DNA of 64,000 bases from positions 38,972-102,971 of the forward strand of contig JBFMAV010000005.1 of NCBI GenBank assembly GCA_040755535.1, read 5' to 3'. Of the stretch, positions 1 to 7,903 are shown in pieces (position 1 is the stretch's first letter; the number at the start of each line of letters is the position of its first letter). A model generated the notes under the pieces. The model was not told the origin of the DNA and made no database searches. It saw only the letters and a program-made list of their open reading frames with translations. Origin of the DNA: Aquabacter sp040755535 (GTDB lineage Bacteria > Pseudomonadota > Alphaproteobacteria > Rhizobiales > Xanthobacteraceae). The translations under genes were made by a program, and so were the position numbers.

Positions 1-307
1 GCATGTCCGAAGGACGCCATGGTCAGATCCTCTTCAAAACCGAGCCGAACCAAAAAGGCCGGACTCGCAATCCTCTACCGGGCGGGCCGCTGGCTGTCGC
101 CGGGTTGCATCGCTTTATTTTCAGTCGTTCTGGACGGCAATGGCAATTCTTGACCAGTTGTGATCACCTTCCCCCTCCCGGCCAAGCTCCAGGACGGTAT
201 AATGGCGAGCCTTTGTGGCAGAGAATCGTCGAGGCGCGGCGCAAAGAATGCCTGATCCGGGATTATCTTTCACGCGCGCCGCCCTGTTTAGACGGACGAC
301 ATCTCGA
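1..307. other. Intergenic region without a convincing gene
   Basis: No reading frame here has a plausible start, ribosome binding site and protein-like composition together; the frames that stay open are short and rich in Arg and Pro, as expected by chance in GC-rich DNA. The region probably carries the upstream control sequences of the gene starting at 308. I see no clear sigma-70 pair with normal spacing. Confidence 0.5.
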
Positions 308-1225
308 ATGAGCAGTTTGCGCGCCCATCCCAATTTCCTGCCCGCGACGGAGCAAGTGGCGCGTGGTTTGGTCGAGCTTTATCGCGGCAATCGGCTTCTG
401 AACCGCATTCTGAATGACCGCGGTCGCGCGATATTTGGCATGCTGGCGCTTTATCTGGATGCGGCGCCCGACGAGCGTGGCGTCGGATTGACAGTCACCC
501 GGATCGCCAATTTATGCCAGCAGACCGGAATCTGCAGTCGCGGTCGCGCGAAGGCCATCGTGATGCTGATGCGCTGGGGCGGCTATTTGGAGGTTGGTCC
601 GGACAGCGGCCCGAATCGACGCCAGAAACCGCTCGTTCCCACCACCCGCATGATCAACGAACAGATCAAGCGCTGGCAGCGAATCTATGAAGCCATCTCC
701 CTCCTTCATCCGGAAGCGGAGGAGGTGCTGGCGCGGTTGGATGATGCCGCGTTCCGCAAGGCGCTCATCCGTCAGGTGGGCGGGCGGTTCGAAGCGGGTT
801 TCCGGCTACGCGATTTCGCACCTGATGCGATGTTGTTCGGCGAGAGAGACGCCGGGCTTCTCATCGCATGGAGCCTTCTGATCTCCGGAACGCCGGGCGA
901 TACGTTTCCCCCCTGCCAGCCGGTGCCGGTGCCGGTGGCGGCCTTGTCCCGTCAGTTCTTCGTGTCCCGCGCCCATGTGCTCAAGCTGCTGCGGGAGGCG
1001 GAAGACATCGGCCTTATCGAGCGCACGCCGACCGCTTCCGGCAGCGTGCGTCTTATGCCGGCGATGCACGAGACCATGCTCAATCTGTTTGCGGCGATGT
1101 TCGCCGGGCTGGCGGAGGCTGGAGATGCGGCCGTTGCCGAAATCCAGGGTATTGAGGCGCGCGCGCTACCGCGCCCGGGGCTGGATGGCAGGGGTGCGCC
1201 CTATGCCGGAAACTTTCCCGCCTGA
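308..1225 (+). CDS. Hypothetical protein with two winged-helix-like segments
   Basis: A 305-residue soluble protein of unknown role. Two helix-turn-helix-like stretches can be seen. One lies around residues 65-100 (LTVTRIANLCQQTGICS, followed by a wing-like GGYLEVG). The other lies around 205-245 (VAALSRQFFVSRAHVLKLL, then GLIERT). Both have the alternation of a MarR/GntR-like winged helix, so DNA binding is a reasonable inference. There is no signal peptide or membrane segment. I chose the ATG at 308, since the open frame further upstream has an Arg-rich, unlikely N-terminus. The neighbouring dioxygenase gene lies 125 bases downstream behind its own palindrome, so the two need not be co-transcribed. 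I do not recognise the family. Confidence 0.7.
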   Translation: MSSLRAHPNFLPATEQVARGLVELYRGNRLLNRILNDRGRAIFGMLALYLDAAPDERGVGLTVTRIANLCQQTGICSRGRAKAIVMLMRWGGYLEVGPDSGPNRRQKPLVPTTRMINEQIKRWQRIYEAISLLHPEAEEVLARLDDAAFRKALIRQVGGRFEAGFRLRDFAPDAMLFGERDAGLLIAWSLLISGTPGDTFPPCQPVPVPVAALSRQFFVSRAHVLKLLREAEDIGLIERTPTASGSVRLMPAMHETMLNLFAAMFAGLAEAGDAAVAEIQGIEARALPRPGLDGRGAPYAGNFPA

Positions 1226-1282
1226 AACCGCTGGGTTTTATCGCTCCACCGCGTGCCAGCACACACAACATTGCACGATTGC

Positions 1283-1303
1283 AATGACTGATGCTCACTC
1301 ATT
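1283..1303. promoter_or_regulatory. Imperfect palindrome in front of the dioxygenase gene, probable operator
   Basis: The arms ATGACTGA (1284-1291) and TCACTCAT (1295-1302) are inverted repeats with one mismatch around a TGC centre, and one more pair flanks them. It lies about 50 bases before the start of the catE-like gene. The form resembles operators of TetR or MarR repressors. The binding protein is not identifiable here. Confidence 0.45.
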
Positions 1304-1350
1304 TCATTATCTTTTCTTTTCGCCCTATGCCGTGGCGCCAAGGAAAAGAC

Positions 1351-2199
1351 ATGCCTCTTGCTTCCCCCATCCTGCCCGCGACCCTTTCCATGGGGGCGGT
1401 TGCTTTGCGAAGCCGCGACGTCAACCGTCTGGCGTCGTTTTATCAGTCGGTGCTGGGACTTCAGCTCCATGGTCGAACCCCTTCCGCCATCTCTCTCGGC
1501 GCGGGGGACGGTGCATTGGTGGAGCTGTTGAACGACCCGCAGGCGACACCGTCTGATCGGAGGACTCCGGGCCTGTTTCACCTTGCGCTCCGCGTTCCCG
1601 ATCGAGAGGCGCTTGCGGAACGAGTCCTGGCCGCTGACCAGGCCGGCCTGAGGATCGGTGCCTCAGATCATTTGGTGAGCGAGGCGATTTATCTCGATGA
1701 TCCGGACGGAAACGGGATCGAGGTCTACTGCGACCGCGAGCGCAGCACCTGGCCCTGGACCGATGGTCGGATTGCCATGGAGACCCTTCCGCTGGACCTG
1801 AAAGCCCTGGCATCCATCGCGCCGCCCACCCCCGGGCCGCTTCCAGCGGGAAGCGATATAGGCCATGTTCACCTCAAGGTCAGAGATCTTGAGGAAGCGG
1901 CCGCCTTCTGGATCAGCCTAGTGGGTTTCGACCTCATGGCCAGCTATCCTGGCGCGCTCTTCATAGCCGCTGGCGGCTACCATCATCATCTTGGCCTCAA
2001 TGTCTGGTCGTCGCGCGGTGCGGCCTTGCCGTCGCCGCATCGCGTGGGCCTCGACCACCTCACCATTCGTCTGCCGATTGCGGAGATCGACGCGCTGGCC
2101 GGCCGGCTCCTCCTTTCCGGCACCCCGCACCATTACAAGGACGGAGGCCTGCGCACAGCCGATCCGAGCGGTAACGCCGTCAGATTCCAGGCGACCTGA
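1351..2199 (+). CDS. VOC-family ring-cleavage dioxygenase, CatE (YfiE)-like
   Basis: A 282-residue protein made of two vicinal-oxygen-chelate domains. The first runs roughly over residues 10-125 and contains LFHLALRVPD and DPDGNGIEVYCDRERSTW. The second runs over 165-280 and contains IGHVHLKVRDLEEAAAFW, GGYHHHLGLNVW and GLDHLTIRLP. This matches the CatE/YfiE group, which cleaves catechol-type diols extradiolically with a metal held by His residues of the C-terminal domain. The usual C-terminal Glu position reads GNAVRF, so the third ligand is not obvious; Bacillus CatE-type proteins also diverge there. The start at 1351 follows AAGGAAAAG and is preferred over upstream ATG codons. A palindrome upstream suggests induction by an aromatic effector. 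The true substrate is uncertain. Confidence 0.85.
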   Translation: MPLASPILPATLSMGAVALRSRDVNRLASFYQSVLGLQLHGRTPSAISLGAGDGALVELLNDPQATPSDRRTPGLFHLALRVPDREALAERVLAADQAGLRIGASDHLVSEAIYLDDPDGNGIEVYCDRERSTWPWTDGRIAMETLPLDLKALASIAPPTPGPLPAGSDIGHVHLKVRDLEEAAAFWISLVGFDLMASYPGALFIAAGGYHHHLGLNVWSSRGAALPSPHRVGLDHLTIRLPIAEIDALAGRLLLSGTPHHYKDGGLRTADPSGNAVRFQAT

Positions 2200-2356
2200 T
2201 GCGGCGTGTCGCCTGGTTCGGTAAGCCAGGAAAATCGCCCAAGTGCGAGGGCAGGCGGCGGCCCGCGAATAACCCGCAGCGAGGCGCGGGCGAAGGGTGG
2301 CCCAGGGCGCCCGGGATTTCGTACAAGGACGGATGTTTCGTCTTGAGAGCCAAGCC

Positions 2357-2950
2357 ATGCGGTGCCTCTATCTCGCCGGGCCAGACATTTTCCGCCCCGA
2401 CGCGCAGGAGCGAGGGGCTCATCTGAAAGCCCTCTGCGCTGCGCATGGGCTTCGGGGCGTCTATCCGCTCGATGGTGCGCCTTCTCATATGACCGCCGAC
2501 GCCATCCGCCGGAAATGCATGTCGGAGATCGACGCGGCGGATGCCCTCGCGGCGAACATCACGCCATTTCGTGGCCCCCACATGGATCCAGGGACTGCCT
2601 GGGAAATCGGCTATGCGCAGGCGCGCGGTAAGCCGGTCTTCCTCTGGAGCGAAGATCCGCGCCCGCTTGTCGCGCGTGTGGGGGGCCCGACACCGTCGGG
2701 ATGGCGGGACGCGGAGGGACACACGGTCGAGGATTTCAATGGCCGTGAAAACCTCATGATCGCGCCGGCCGGCGCCCTTGTTCACGACACGCCTGAAGCG
2801 GCGATCGCGGCCGTGGCGGACGCCCTGGTAGTAGTGCGAGCGCCGCCACGTGCCGACCGCTCTCCACTTGGACTGTTGCAGATGATCGGGATTGCTGCCG
2901 CCGTGGCGCTGGCCGCCGGTTATCTCGGGGACCGCTTCCTCTTCAAGTGA
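2357..2950 (+). CDS. Nucleoside 2-deoxyribosyltransferase with a C-terminal membrane helix
   Basis: A 197-residue protein starting with the canonical YLAGPDIF strand of nucleoside 2-deoxyribosyltransferases, which swap bases between deoxynucleosides through a covalent glutamyl-deoxyribose intermediate. The catalytic segment DPGTAWEIGYAQARGKPVF is intact, with the nucleophile at about Glu83. ENLMI near residue 135 matches the family's C-terminal substrate-binding region. From about residue 173 there is a hydrophobic helix (LLQMIGIAAAVALAAGYLG) ending in a short basic tail. The soluble family members I know end before such a segment, so this copy looks tail-anchored. ATG 2357 is chosen because the family fold starts directly there. 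ATG 2333 is possible, but its AAGGA sits only 4 bases away. Confidence 0.85.
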   Translation: MRCLYLAGPDIFRPDAQERGAHLKALCAAHGLRGVYPLDGAPSHMTADAIRRKCMSEIDAADALAANITPFRGPHMDPGTAWEIGYAQARGKPVFLWSEDPRPLVARVGGPTPSGWRDAEGHTVEDFNGRENLMIAPAGALVHDTPEAAIAAVADALVVVRAPPRADRSPLGLLQMIGIAAAVALAAGYLGDRFLFK

Positions 2951-4100
2951 GGTGCGCCACCGCCTCCAGGGCTCCCATGATATGATAAAGGCTGCTGGCG
3001 CGCGCCGGCTCCTTGGCGGGCACGCCTTGGGGGCCGATATGCTCCCACCAGGATCCCGCAACCGGATGAACAAGAAACCGCCGTACGCCCGCAACGGCGG
3101 ACGCAGTTGCAGCCTGCGCGGCCTGCGCGTCATTCGAGCCCGCCGACGCTCTCTCAGCGAGCAGCGCATGCGCCTTGACCCGTTCGGTCTGAGGCCAAAG
3201 CCGGCAACGATTGTCCCTCGCATCCAGCGACGGGGTCAGTTCGTTGACGGCAAGCCCCAGCTGCTCATCGACACCGTGTGCCTCGGCGCCCGCGATCATT
3301 CGCAACGCGGCGGACGTCGCGTCTGCGCTCCCGCGCCCCTCGCCCCATCGCAACAGCAGCCATCCCCACTCGAATTGATGACCAGGCTCCACGACAGCGA
3401 GGTCCCCTGCCGGTAAAGCCCGCCAGTCGCGGTCGAAATATTCATGAACCGCGCCCGTCTCAGGGGCGATGAACCGCGTGAGGCACAGGGTGGCGATCTC
3501 GTCGGCGAGATCCGCCCAGCCGCGCGCGGGAGCCAGCATGTCCCAGGCAAGGCAGGCTTCCAGCATATGCATATGCGGGTTGGCTTTAAGGGGGACGGTC
3601 GGCGGACGGCTTTCTTCGAAACCCGCGATGGGGTGAGCGAAACCGGCGCGCATGGCATCGCGCAGCGCCAGCGCGCGCGCCGCGAGGGGCTTCGACCCCT
3701 CGCCGATTTCTGCTGCCGCCGCGAGCCCGAACAGCACGAAGGCATGGTCGTAAAGGTCGAACTCTGCGCGAACCACCGTGCCGTCGCGCGCCACGCTCGG
3801 CACGACCAGCCCGACCGGCTTGAGATGGTGCCGTTCCAGCGCGGCAAGCCCGTGACGCACGATCTCACGGGCGGGACCGGCCCAGCCAAGACGCTCGGCG
3901 GCAGAAAACACATAGATTTGGCGGGCCACGAGGCGCGCCCGGCGCGGATCGTCAATGACGGCTCCGTCGGGCGCAAGCCGCTCGAAAAAGCCTCCCCCCT
4001 CGCGGTCCACGCCGATGCGGGCCCATAAGGGCAATGCCTCCTCGAACATCCATTGCTTGAGCGCCCCGGCTTGCGCGGCGAATTCAGGGCTGTGGCTCAT
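2943..4100 (-). CDS. AGE-family sugar epimerase/isomerase (mannose-6-phosphate isomerase-like)
   Basis: A 385-residue (alpha/alpha)6-barrel protein of the N-acylglucosamine 2-epimerase family. Family signatures are clear: NPHMHMLEACLAW around residue 180, PGHQFEWGWLLLRW around 240, and RLWPQTERVKA around 300, the last carrying the active-site His/Glu environment. Such enzymes interconvert 2-epimers or ketose/aldose pairs (N-acetylglucosamine/N-acetylmannosamine, mannose/fructose, cellobiose); many alphaproteobacterial copies are called mannose-6-phosphate isomerases, but specificity cannot be read from sequence. The start ATG at 4100 lies inside the end of the upstream phosphatase gene (17-bp overlap), so the two are translationally linked and probably act in the same sugar pathway. 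The gene's 3' end overlaps the end of the convergent deoxyribosyltransferase gene by 8 bases. Confidence 0.85.
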   Translation of the reverse strand: MSHSPEFAAQAGALKQWMFEEALPLWARIGVDREGGGFFERLAPDGAVIDDPRRARLVARQIYVFSAAERLGWAGPAREIVRHGLAALERHHLKPVGLVVPSVARDGTVVRAEFDLYDHAFVLFGLAAAAEIGEGSKPLAARALALRDAMRAGFAHPIAGFEESRPPTVPLKANPHMHMLEACLAWDMLAPARGWADLADEIATLCLTRFIAPETGAVHEYFDRDWRALPAGDLAVVEPGHQFEWGWLLLRWGEGRGSADATSAALRMIAGAEAHGVDEQLGLAVNELTPSLDARDNRCRLWPQTERVKAHALLAERASAGSNDAQAAQAATASAVAGVRRFLVHPVAGSWWEHIGPQGVPAKEPARASSLYHIMGALEAVAHLT

Positions 4101-4632
4101 GTGCCGCAGGACCATGCAGGAGAGGAGCAATAAAGGCGTCGAGATCGCCGCCCGTGAACAAATGGCCCGCGATCCCCGCCGCGCGCGCCGCATCCATGTC
4201 GGTCTGCTTGTCGCCGACCATGAAGCTGCGGGCGGCATCGATGGGCCAATGGCGCATCAGGTCCAGGATCATGCCGGGATCAGGCTTGCGCCAATCCGAT
4301 GCGCGGCGATACGCCTCCAGAACCCCTTCCGGATGGAACGGGCAGAAGCGTTCATCATCGATCCGCGCGCCGGCCTGCGCCAATCCCCGGTCCATCTCCG
4401 CCTTCACGGCGCGATAATCCGCCTCGGTGTAATATCCGCGCGCGATGCCGGATTGGTTGGTCACCACGAAGGCCAGATAGCCCGCTTGGTTGATCCGACG
4501 AACCGCGGCCCGGGCACCCTCGATCCACTCGAATTTCGCGACATCACCCACATATCCGTGGTCGCGATTGAGCACCCCGTCCCGGTCCAGGAAGACCGCG
4601 GGCCGAAGGTGCGAATGTGCATTTGGTGGCAT
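4084..4632 (-). CDS. gmhB: GmhB-like D,D-heptose-1,7-bisphosphate 7-phosphatase (HAD family)
   Basis: A 182-residue HAD-superfamily phosphatase. Motif I is FLDRDGVLNRD with nucleophile Asp16 and acid/base Asp18; motif II is VVTNQSG; motif III is RKPDPGM; motif IV is MVGDKQTDMDAA. This is the GmhB/HisB-N type, which removes the 7-phosphate of heptose bisphosphate for lipopolysaccharide core. Enterobacterial GmhB binds a structural zinc through Cys-x-His and Cys-x-Cys. Here only the first Cys (97) remains; the other three positions read Phe99, Ser112 and Trp114, so the zinc site is lost. Substrate specificity (alpha- or beta-heptose, or another sugar bisphosphate) is therefore open. ATG 4632 is preferred to the adjacent GTG. 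The AGE epimerase overlaps its 3' end. Confidence 0.8.
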   Translation of the reverse strand: MPPNAHSHLRPAVFLDRDGVLNRDHGYVGDVAKFEWIEGARAAVRRINQAGYLAFVVTNQSGIARGYYTEADYRAVKAEMDRGLAQAGARIDDERFCPFHPEGVLEAYRRASDWRKPDPGMILDLMRHWPIDAARSFMVGDKQTDMDAARAAGIAGHLFTGGDLDAFIAPLLHGPAAHEPQP

Positions 4633-4729
4633 CACGGCGCCCCTATAGCAAATCCTGGCGACGCGGGAGAGAGACTTCTCCCTTTTCCCGACGCCCCTGC
4701 TGTGACAGCCTTTCCGAAAGGAGACGCCG

Positions 4730-5005
4730 ATGCCTCAAATGCCGCCCTCTGGCCGTCAGATCGCCGCCGCCCTTGCGCTTCTGGGGAAGAGCAGACCTGA
4801 AATCGCCGCCATGAGCGGGGTTTCTGAGGTCGACATCGCGGCGGCCGAAAGCGGGGCGGCAAGCGAATCGGCTCTCCAGGACGTCCGGAGGGCGCTTGAA
4901 TCGGCCGGGATCGAATTTCTCAACGGCGGCGCCCCCGGCGTGAGGCTCCGGCCGGCGACAACAAGCCTGCGGCCGAGCGACCTCAATGCCTCGAACGACG
5001 ATTGA
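4730..5005 (+). CDS. Small Xre-like helix-turn-helix protein
   Basis: A 91-residue protein with a helix-turn-helix-like stretch at residues 8-45 (RQIAAALALLGKSRPEIAAMSGVS) followed by the segment ALESAGIEFLNGGAPGVRLRP. That tail is a signature of short alphaproteobacterial Xre-type regulators, in which a product of about 70-90 residues carries one DNA-binding domain and little else. A GGAGA site precedes the ATG. It diverges from gmhB, sharing a 97-bp spacer, and could regulate that pair, but nothing in the sequence proves it. Confidence 0.7.
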   Translation: MPQMPPSGRQIAAALALLGKSRPEIAAMSGVSEVDIAAAESGAASESALQDVRRALESAGIEFLNGGAPGVRLRPATTSLRPSDLNASNDD

Positions 5006-5184
5006 CGGTTCGGTTTGACTTGTCGCCAGCTTGGCTTGCGCTATCCTCGCGATCCCGCCGCAGCCGGCAACCGGCGCGCGGCGCCGATTGGGAGACAGGT
5101 GGCGTCAGTTCGCCGAGGACGTCCCGGTCGGAATGGAATGCACAAAAGCGGCGCCTGTAAAACCGCGCGCCCCGGAGGACGAGA

Positions 5185-5400
5185 ATGCTGAAGCATCCGC
5201 TGGAAGGGCAGATCATCGAGGGACTCGGCGTGATCGAAACCGTCGAGAGCGACAATATCCTGCGGTGGGACGGCAAGATCGTCTATGTGGAACAGGACAT
5301 CTACCACAACGGTCAGCTCGTTCATTCCAAGTACAAGCGGCGGGTCACCAAGGACGTTGCCCGCGCGCTGCTCGCCAGCATCACCACGCCAAGCAACTGA
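5185..5400 (+). CDS. Conserved hypothetical small protein
   Basis: A 71-residue soluble protein with a balanced, charged composition: it begins MLKHPLEGQIIEGLGVIE and carries KYKRRVTKDVARALLAS near the C-terminus. GGAGGA sits 8 bases before the ATG. It has no signal peptide, membrane segment or known motif. Its 3' end meets the convergent O-methyltransferase gene within 6 bases. The good ribosome site and non-random composition make it a likely real gene. I do not recognise the family. Confidence 0.7.
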   Translation: MLKHPLEGQIIEGLGVIETVESDNILRWDGKIVYVEQDIYHNGQLVHSKYKRRVTKDVARALLASITTPSN

Positions 5401-5405
5401 CCCGC

Positions 5406-6092
5406 TCACCCGTTCACGCGGGCGAGCGCAAATCCGTCGTATCCCTTCGCGCCGACGGTCTGGATCACCGTAGCCTCTAGTCGCGGATCAGAGCCGATGG
5501 TCGCGAACAGGCGACGGGTCGCGATAATCCGGTCATCGCTGCTTGCTGCGTCCGCGACCGCGCCGTCGCGCACCACATTGTCGAACACCAGAACCGTGCC
5601 CGGCCGGGACAGCTTGAGCGCCCACTCCAGATAGGGCGGGTTGTTCGGCTTGTCGGCGTCCACGAATATCAGGTCGAACGGACCCGCACCCTCCGCCACA
5701 AGCGCGGGCAGGGTATCGAGGGCACGCCCCTCCCGCACGCTCACGCGATCCGCAAGGCCCGCCTTATCCAGATTCTGGCGCGCAACGCGGGCATGGGACG
5801 CATCAGCCTCCAAGGTCAGCAGATGCCCGCCCTGTGGAAGGGCGCGCGCCATGCAGATGGCGCTATAGCCCCCGAGCGTGCCGATCTCCAAAACCCGGCG
5901 GGCTCCGGTCATCTGGACAAACAGAGCCAGCATCCGCCCCTGCGCGGCGGACACCGCGATCTCCGGGAGCCCGGCCGCCGCGCTCGCGGCGAGCACCTCC
6001 TCAAGCAGCGCGTCGCGCCCGAGCATGCTCTCTTCGATGTAAGCGTCGACCCGGTTCCATGTCTCGCGGATCACGGCCTGCTCCCTGGGCAT
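5406..6092 (-). CDS. O-methyltransferase, class I SAM-dependent (CCoAMT-like)
   Basis: A 228-residue enzyme of the caffeoyl-CoA/catechol O-methyltransferase-like family 3. Visible are the SAM-binding VLEIGTLGGYSAICMA (around residue 63), the acidic LTLEAD, and the metal-binding core FDLIFVDADKPNNPPYLEWAL with VLVFDNVV, where the Asp and Asn residues normally hold a divalent cation next to the acceptor hydroxyl. The acceptor is unknown. ATG 6092 is chosen because GGAGG precedes it at the right distance; an upstream extension would be Arg-rich and overlap the next gene. Confidence 0.88.
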   Translation of the reverse strand: MPREQAVIRETWNRVDAYIEESMLGRDALLEEVLAASAAAGLPEIAVSAAQGRMLALFVQMTGARRVLEIGTLGGYSAICMARALPQGGHLLTLEADASHARVARQNLDKAGLADRVSVREGRALDTLPALVAEGAGPFDLIFVDADKPNNPPYLEWALKLSRPGTVLVFDNVVRDGAVADAASSDDRIIATRRLFATIGSDPRLEATVIQTVGAKGYDGFALARVNG

Positions 6093-6147
6093 GTGGTCCT
6101 CCCGTGCAATCCTACCCGAAGCGATGAACCGGCGTCGGACTGAACGG

Positions 6148-6579
6148 CTATTCCTCGTCGCTCTCGCGCGCCGCGCGCACCGAGAGAACCGCATAGGCGA
6201 TCACCAGCGCGACTTCGACCACGGAAAGGACCATCAACCGCGCCATTCCCTCCGGCGCCCAGAGGCCGAGAACGACCTGCGTGGCCGTGGCGATCAGCCA
6301 GAGCACCACGCCCCAACCGGCCCCCAGCCACAGGCCGACGCCCGCGATCGGATCGATGATGGCAGCCCACACAATGCCCGCCTGTACCAGGGTCGGCAGA
6401 TCGGAGAAGCCACCGAACGGTCCCTCGCCGATGCCACAAATGATGGCCCAGTGAAACACGGCTTCGGCGAGGAGAAACATCGCGACCGCGCGCAGATATC
6501 GCACCAGCCGCCGCCGCCACGGCGTCATGCGTTCCATGTGCGCCTTGGCGCTGGCGTCGATGGGATCGTAATGGCTCAT
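6148..6579 (-). CDS. Small integral membrane protein (DUF6163-like)
   Basis: A 143-residue protein with four hydrophobic segments (approximately residues 28-48, 62-82, 84-106 and 110-132) and a charged C-terminal tail ending RAARESDEE. It resembles the alphaproteobacterial DUF6163 membrane proteins, but that assignment rests on overall shape. It lies upstream of, and in the same direction as, the O-methyltransferase, 55 bases away. No function can be proposed. Confidence 0.7.
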   Translation of the reverse strand: MSHYDPIDASAKAHMERMTPWRRRLVRYLRAVAMFLLAEAVFHWAIICGIGEGPFGGFSDLPTLVQAGIVWAAIIDPIAGVGLWLGAGWGVVLWLIATATQVVLGLWAPEGMARLMVLSVVEVALVIAYAVLSVRAARESDEE

Positions 6580-6684
6580 CCGCTGAGGCCAGCTCCGCTA
6601 TGTTTCAAGCCCCGGGTAGAGCACCCGGCGGCTGGTCGGTCCTCGCGGGACCCGTGAATGCGCCACATCGGCAGCAGGCGAGAT

Positions 6685-7779
6685 TCAGACCTCTCCACCC
6701 GCGGCAAGGGGAAGCTCATCCGCAATCGGGGCGAAATGCGCAGCGATGACCGCAGGATCCACCTCGGACAAGCGCGCCGGCTCCCACCGGGGCGCATTGT
6801 CCTTGTCGACGATGATCGCCCGCACGCCTTCATAGAAATCGTGGCCGCGCGCCACCCGGTTTACGACCCTGAATTCGGTTGCCAAGGCACCGGCGAGGGT
6901 CAGCGCGGGACCGCGCCGCATCTGCTCCATGGTGATCGCGAGGCTCGTCGGGCAAGCGGCGCGCATGGCATCGACCGCGGCGCGAGCAAATGAACCGTCC
7001 TCGCCGCCGGCCTCCGCAATCTCGTCGAGGCGCTGGAGGATCGCGTCAAGGGACGGCCGCGCGAACACGTCGGAAATCAGAGCGCCGTGTCGCTCCAGGG
7101 GCGCAGGCTCCGGTGCAGCGCAATGACTCCCCAGCGCCTCTTCCACGGGGTCGCCCGCCGCAAGCGCGTCTTCCAGCGCAGCGATCCGATCGGAGCGGAC
7201 TGCATGGGTCGCAAGCCCCACGGCCAGGGCATCCGCAGCCTTTATGCGTGCCCCCGTGAGCGCGAGATAGATGCCCCGATGCCCGGGCAGGCGCGGCAGG
7301 ACATAGGTTCCTCCGACGTCGGGGAACAGGCCGATATTCACCTCCGGCATGGCGAACAGGTAGCGGTCGCCCGCCACTCTATAGTGCCCGTGTGCCGACA
7401 AGCCGAAGCCGCCCCCCATGCAGATGCCATCGATGAGAGACACATAGGGCTTGGGGTAAGTGCCGATATAGTGATTGAGCAGATATTCCTCGCGCCAGAA
7501 GGTCAACGCCTCCTCCACGCGACCGCCGCGCCCAAGATCATAGATGGCGCGGATATCACCGCCGGCACAGAAAGCGCGCTGTCCGCTGGCCTTGAGCACC
7601 ACGCGCGAAACCTGCGCATCCCCGGCCCATTCTTTAAGTTGCGGATGGATCAGCCGCACCATGTGATGGCTGAGGGCATTGAGAGCCTTGGGACGATTGA
7701 GGGTGATGATGCCGGCGCTTCCCCGGCGCTCGAACAGGACCTCGGGCTCGCTGCTCACTGGGACTCCCCGGCGCGTCAT
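6685..7779 (-). CDS. Enoyl-CoA hydratase/isomerase family, 3-hydroxyisobutyryl-CoA hydrolase-like
   Basis: A 364-residue crotonase-fold protein. The N-terminal half has ITLNRPKALNALS, the oxyanion-hole segment AFCAGGDIRAIYDLG and PYVSLIDGICMGGGFGLS. The central MPEVNIGLFPDVGGTYVLPRLPG carries the acidic residues typical of 3-hydroxyisobutyryl-CoA hydrolase. The length, about 100 residues beyond ordinary enoyl-CoA hydratases, also fits that hydrolase, which releases 3-hydroxyisobutyrate from its CoA ester in valine breakdown. It is transcribed away from hemB, with a 124-bp gap. Other valine-pathway genes are not adjacent. Confidence 0.87.
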   Translation of the reverse strand: MTRRGVPVSSEPEVLFERRGSAGIITLNRPKALNALSHHMVRLIHPQLKEWAGDAQVSRVVLKASGQRAFCAGGDIRAIYDLGRGGRVEEALTFWREEYLLNHYIGTYPKPYVSLIDGICMGGGFGLSAHGHYRVAGDRYLFAMPEVNIGLFPDVGGTYVLPRLPGHRGIYLALTGARIKAADALAVGLATHAVRSDRIAALEDALAAGDPVEEALGSHCAAPEPAPLERHGALISDVFARPSLDAILQRLDEIAEAGGEDGSFARAAVDAMRAACPTSLAITMEQMRRGPALTLAGALATEFRVVNRVARGHDFYEGVRAIIVDKDNAPRWEPARLSEVDPAVIAAHFAPIADELPLAAGGEV

Positions 7780-7903
7780 GGATCACCGGGCGAGCGTTAG
7801 ACGCGCGGCCATCCAGCGTCAATGTCCGGGGATTGCCCTCGCCTCCCCTTGAACCAAGGTCTATAACACGGCTCACATCCTGCCCCTATCCGTGAGCCGT
7901 GCC

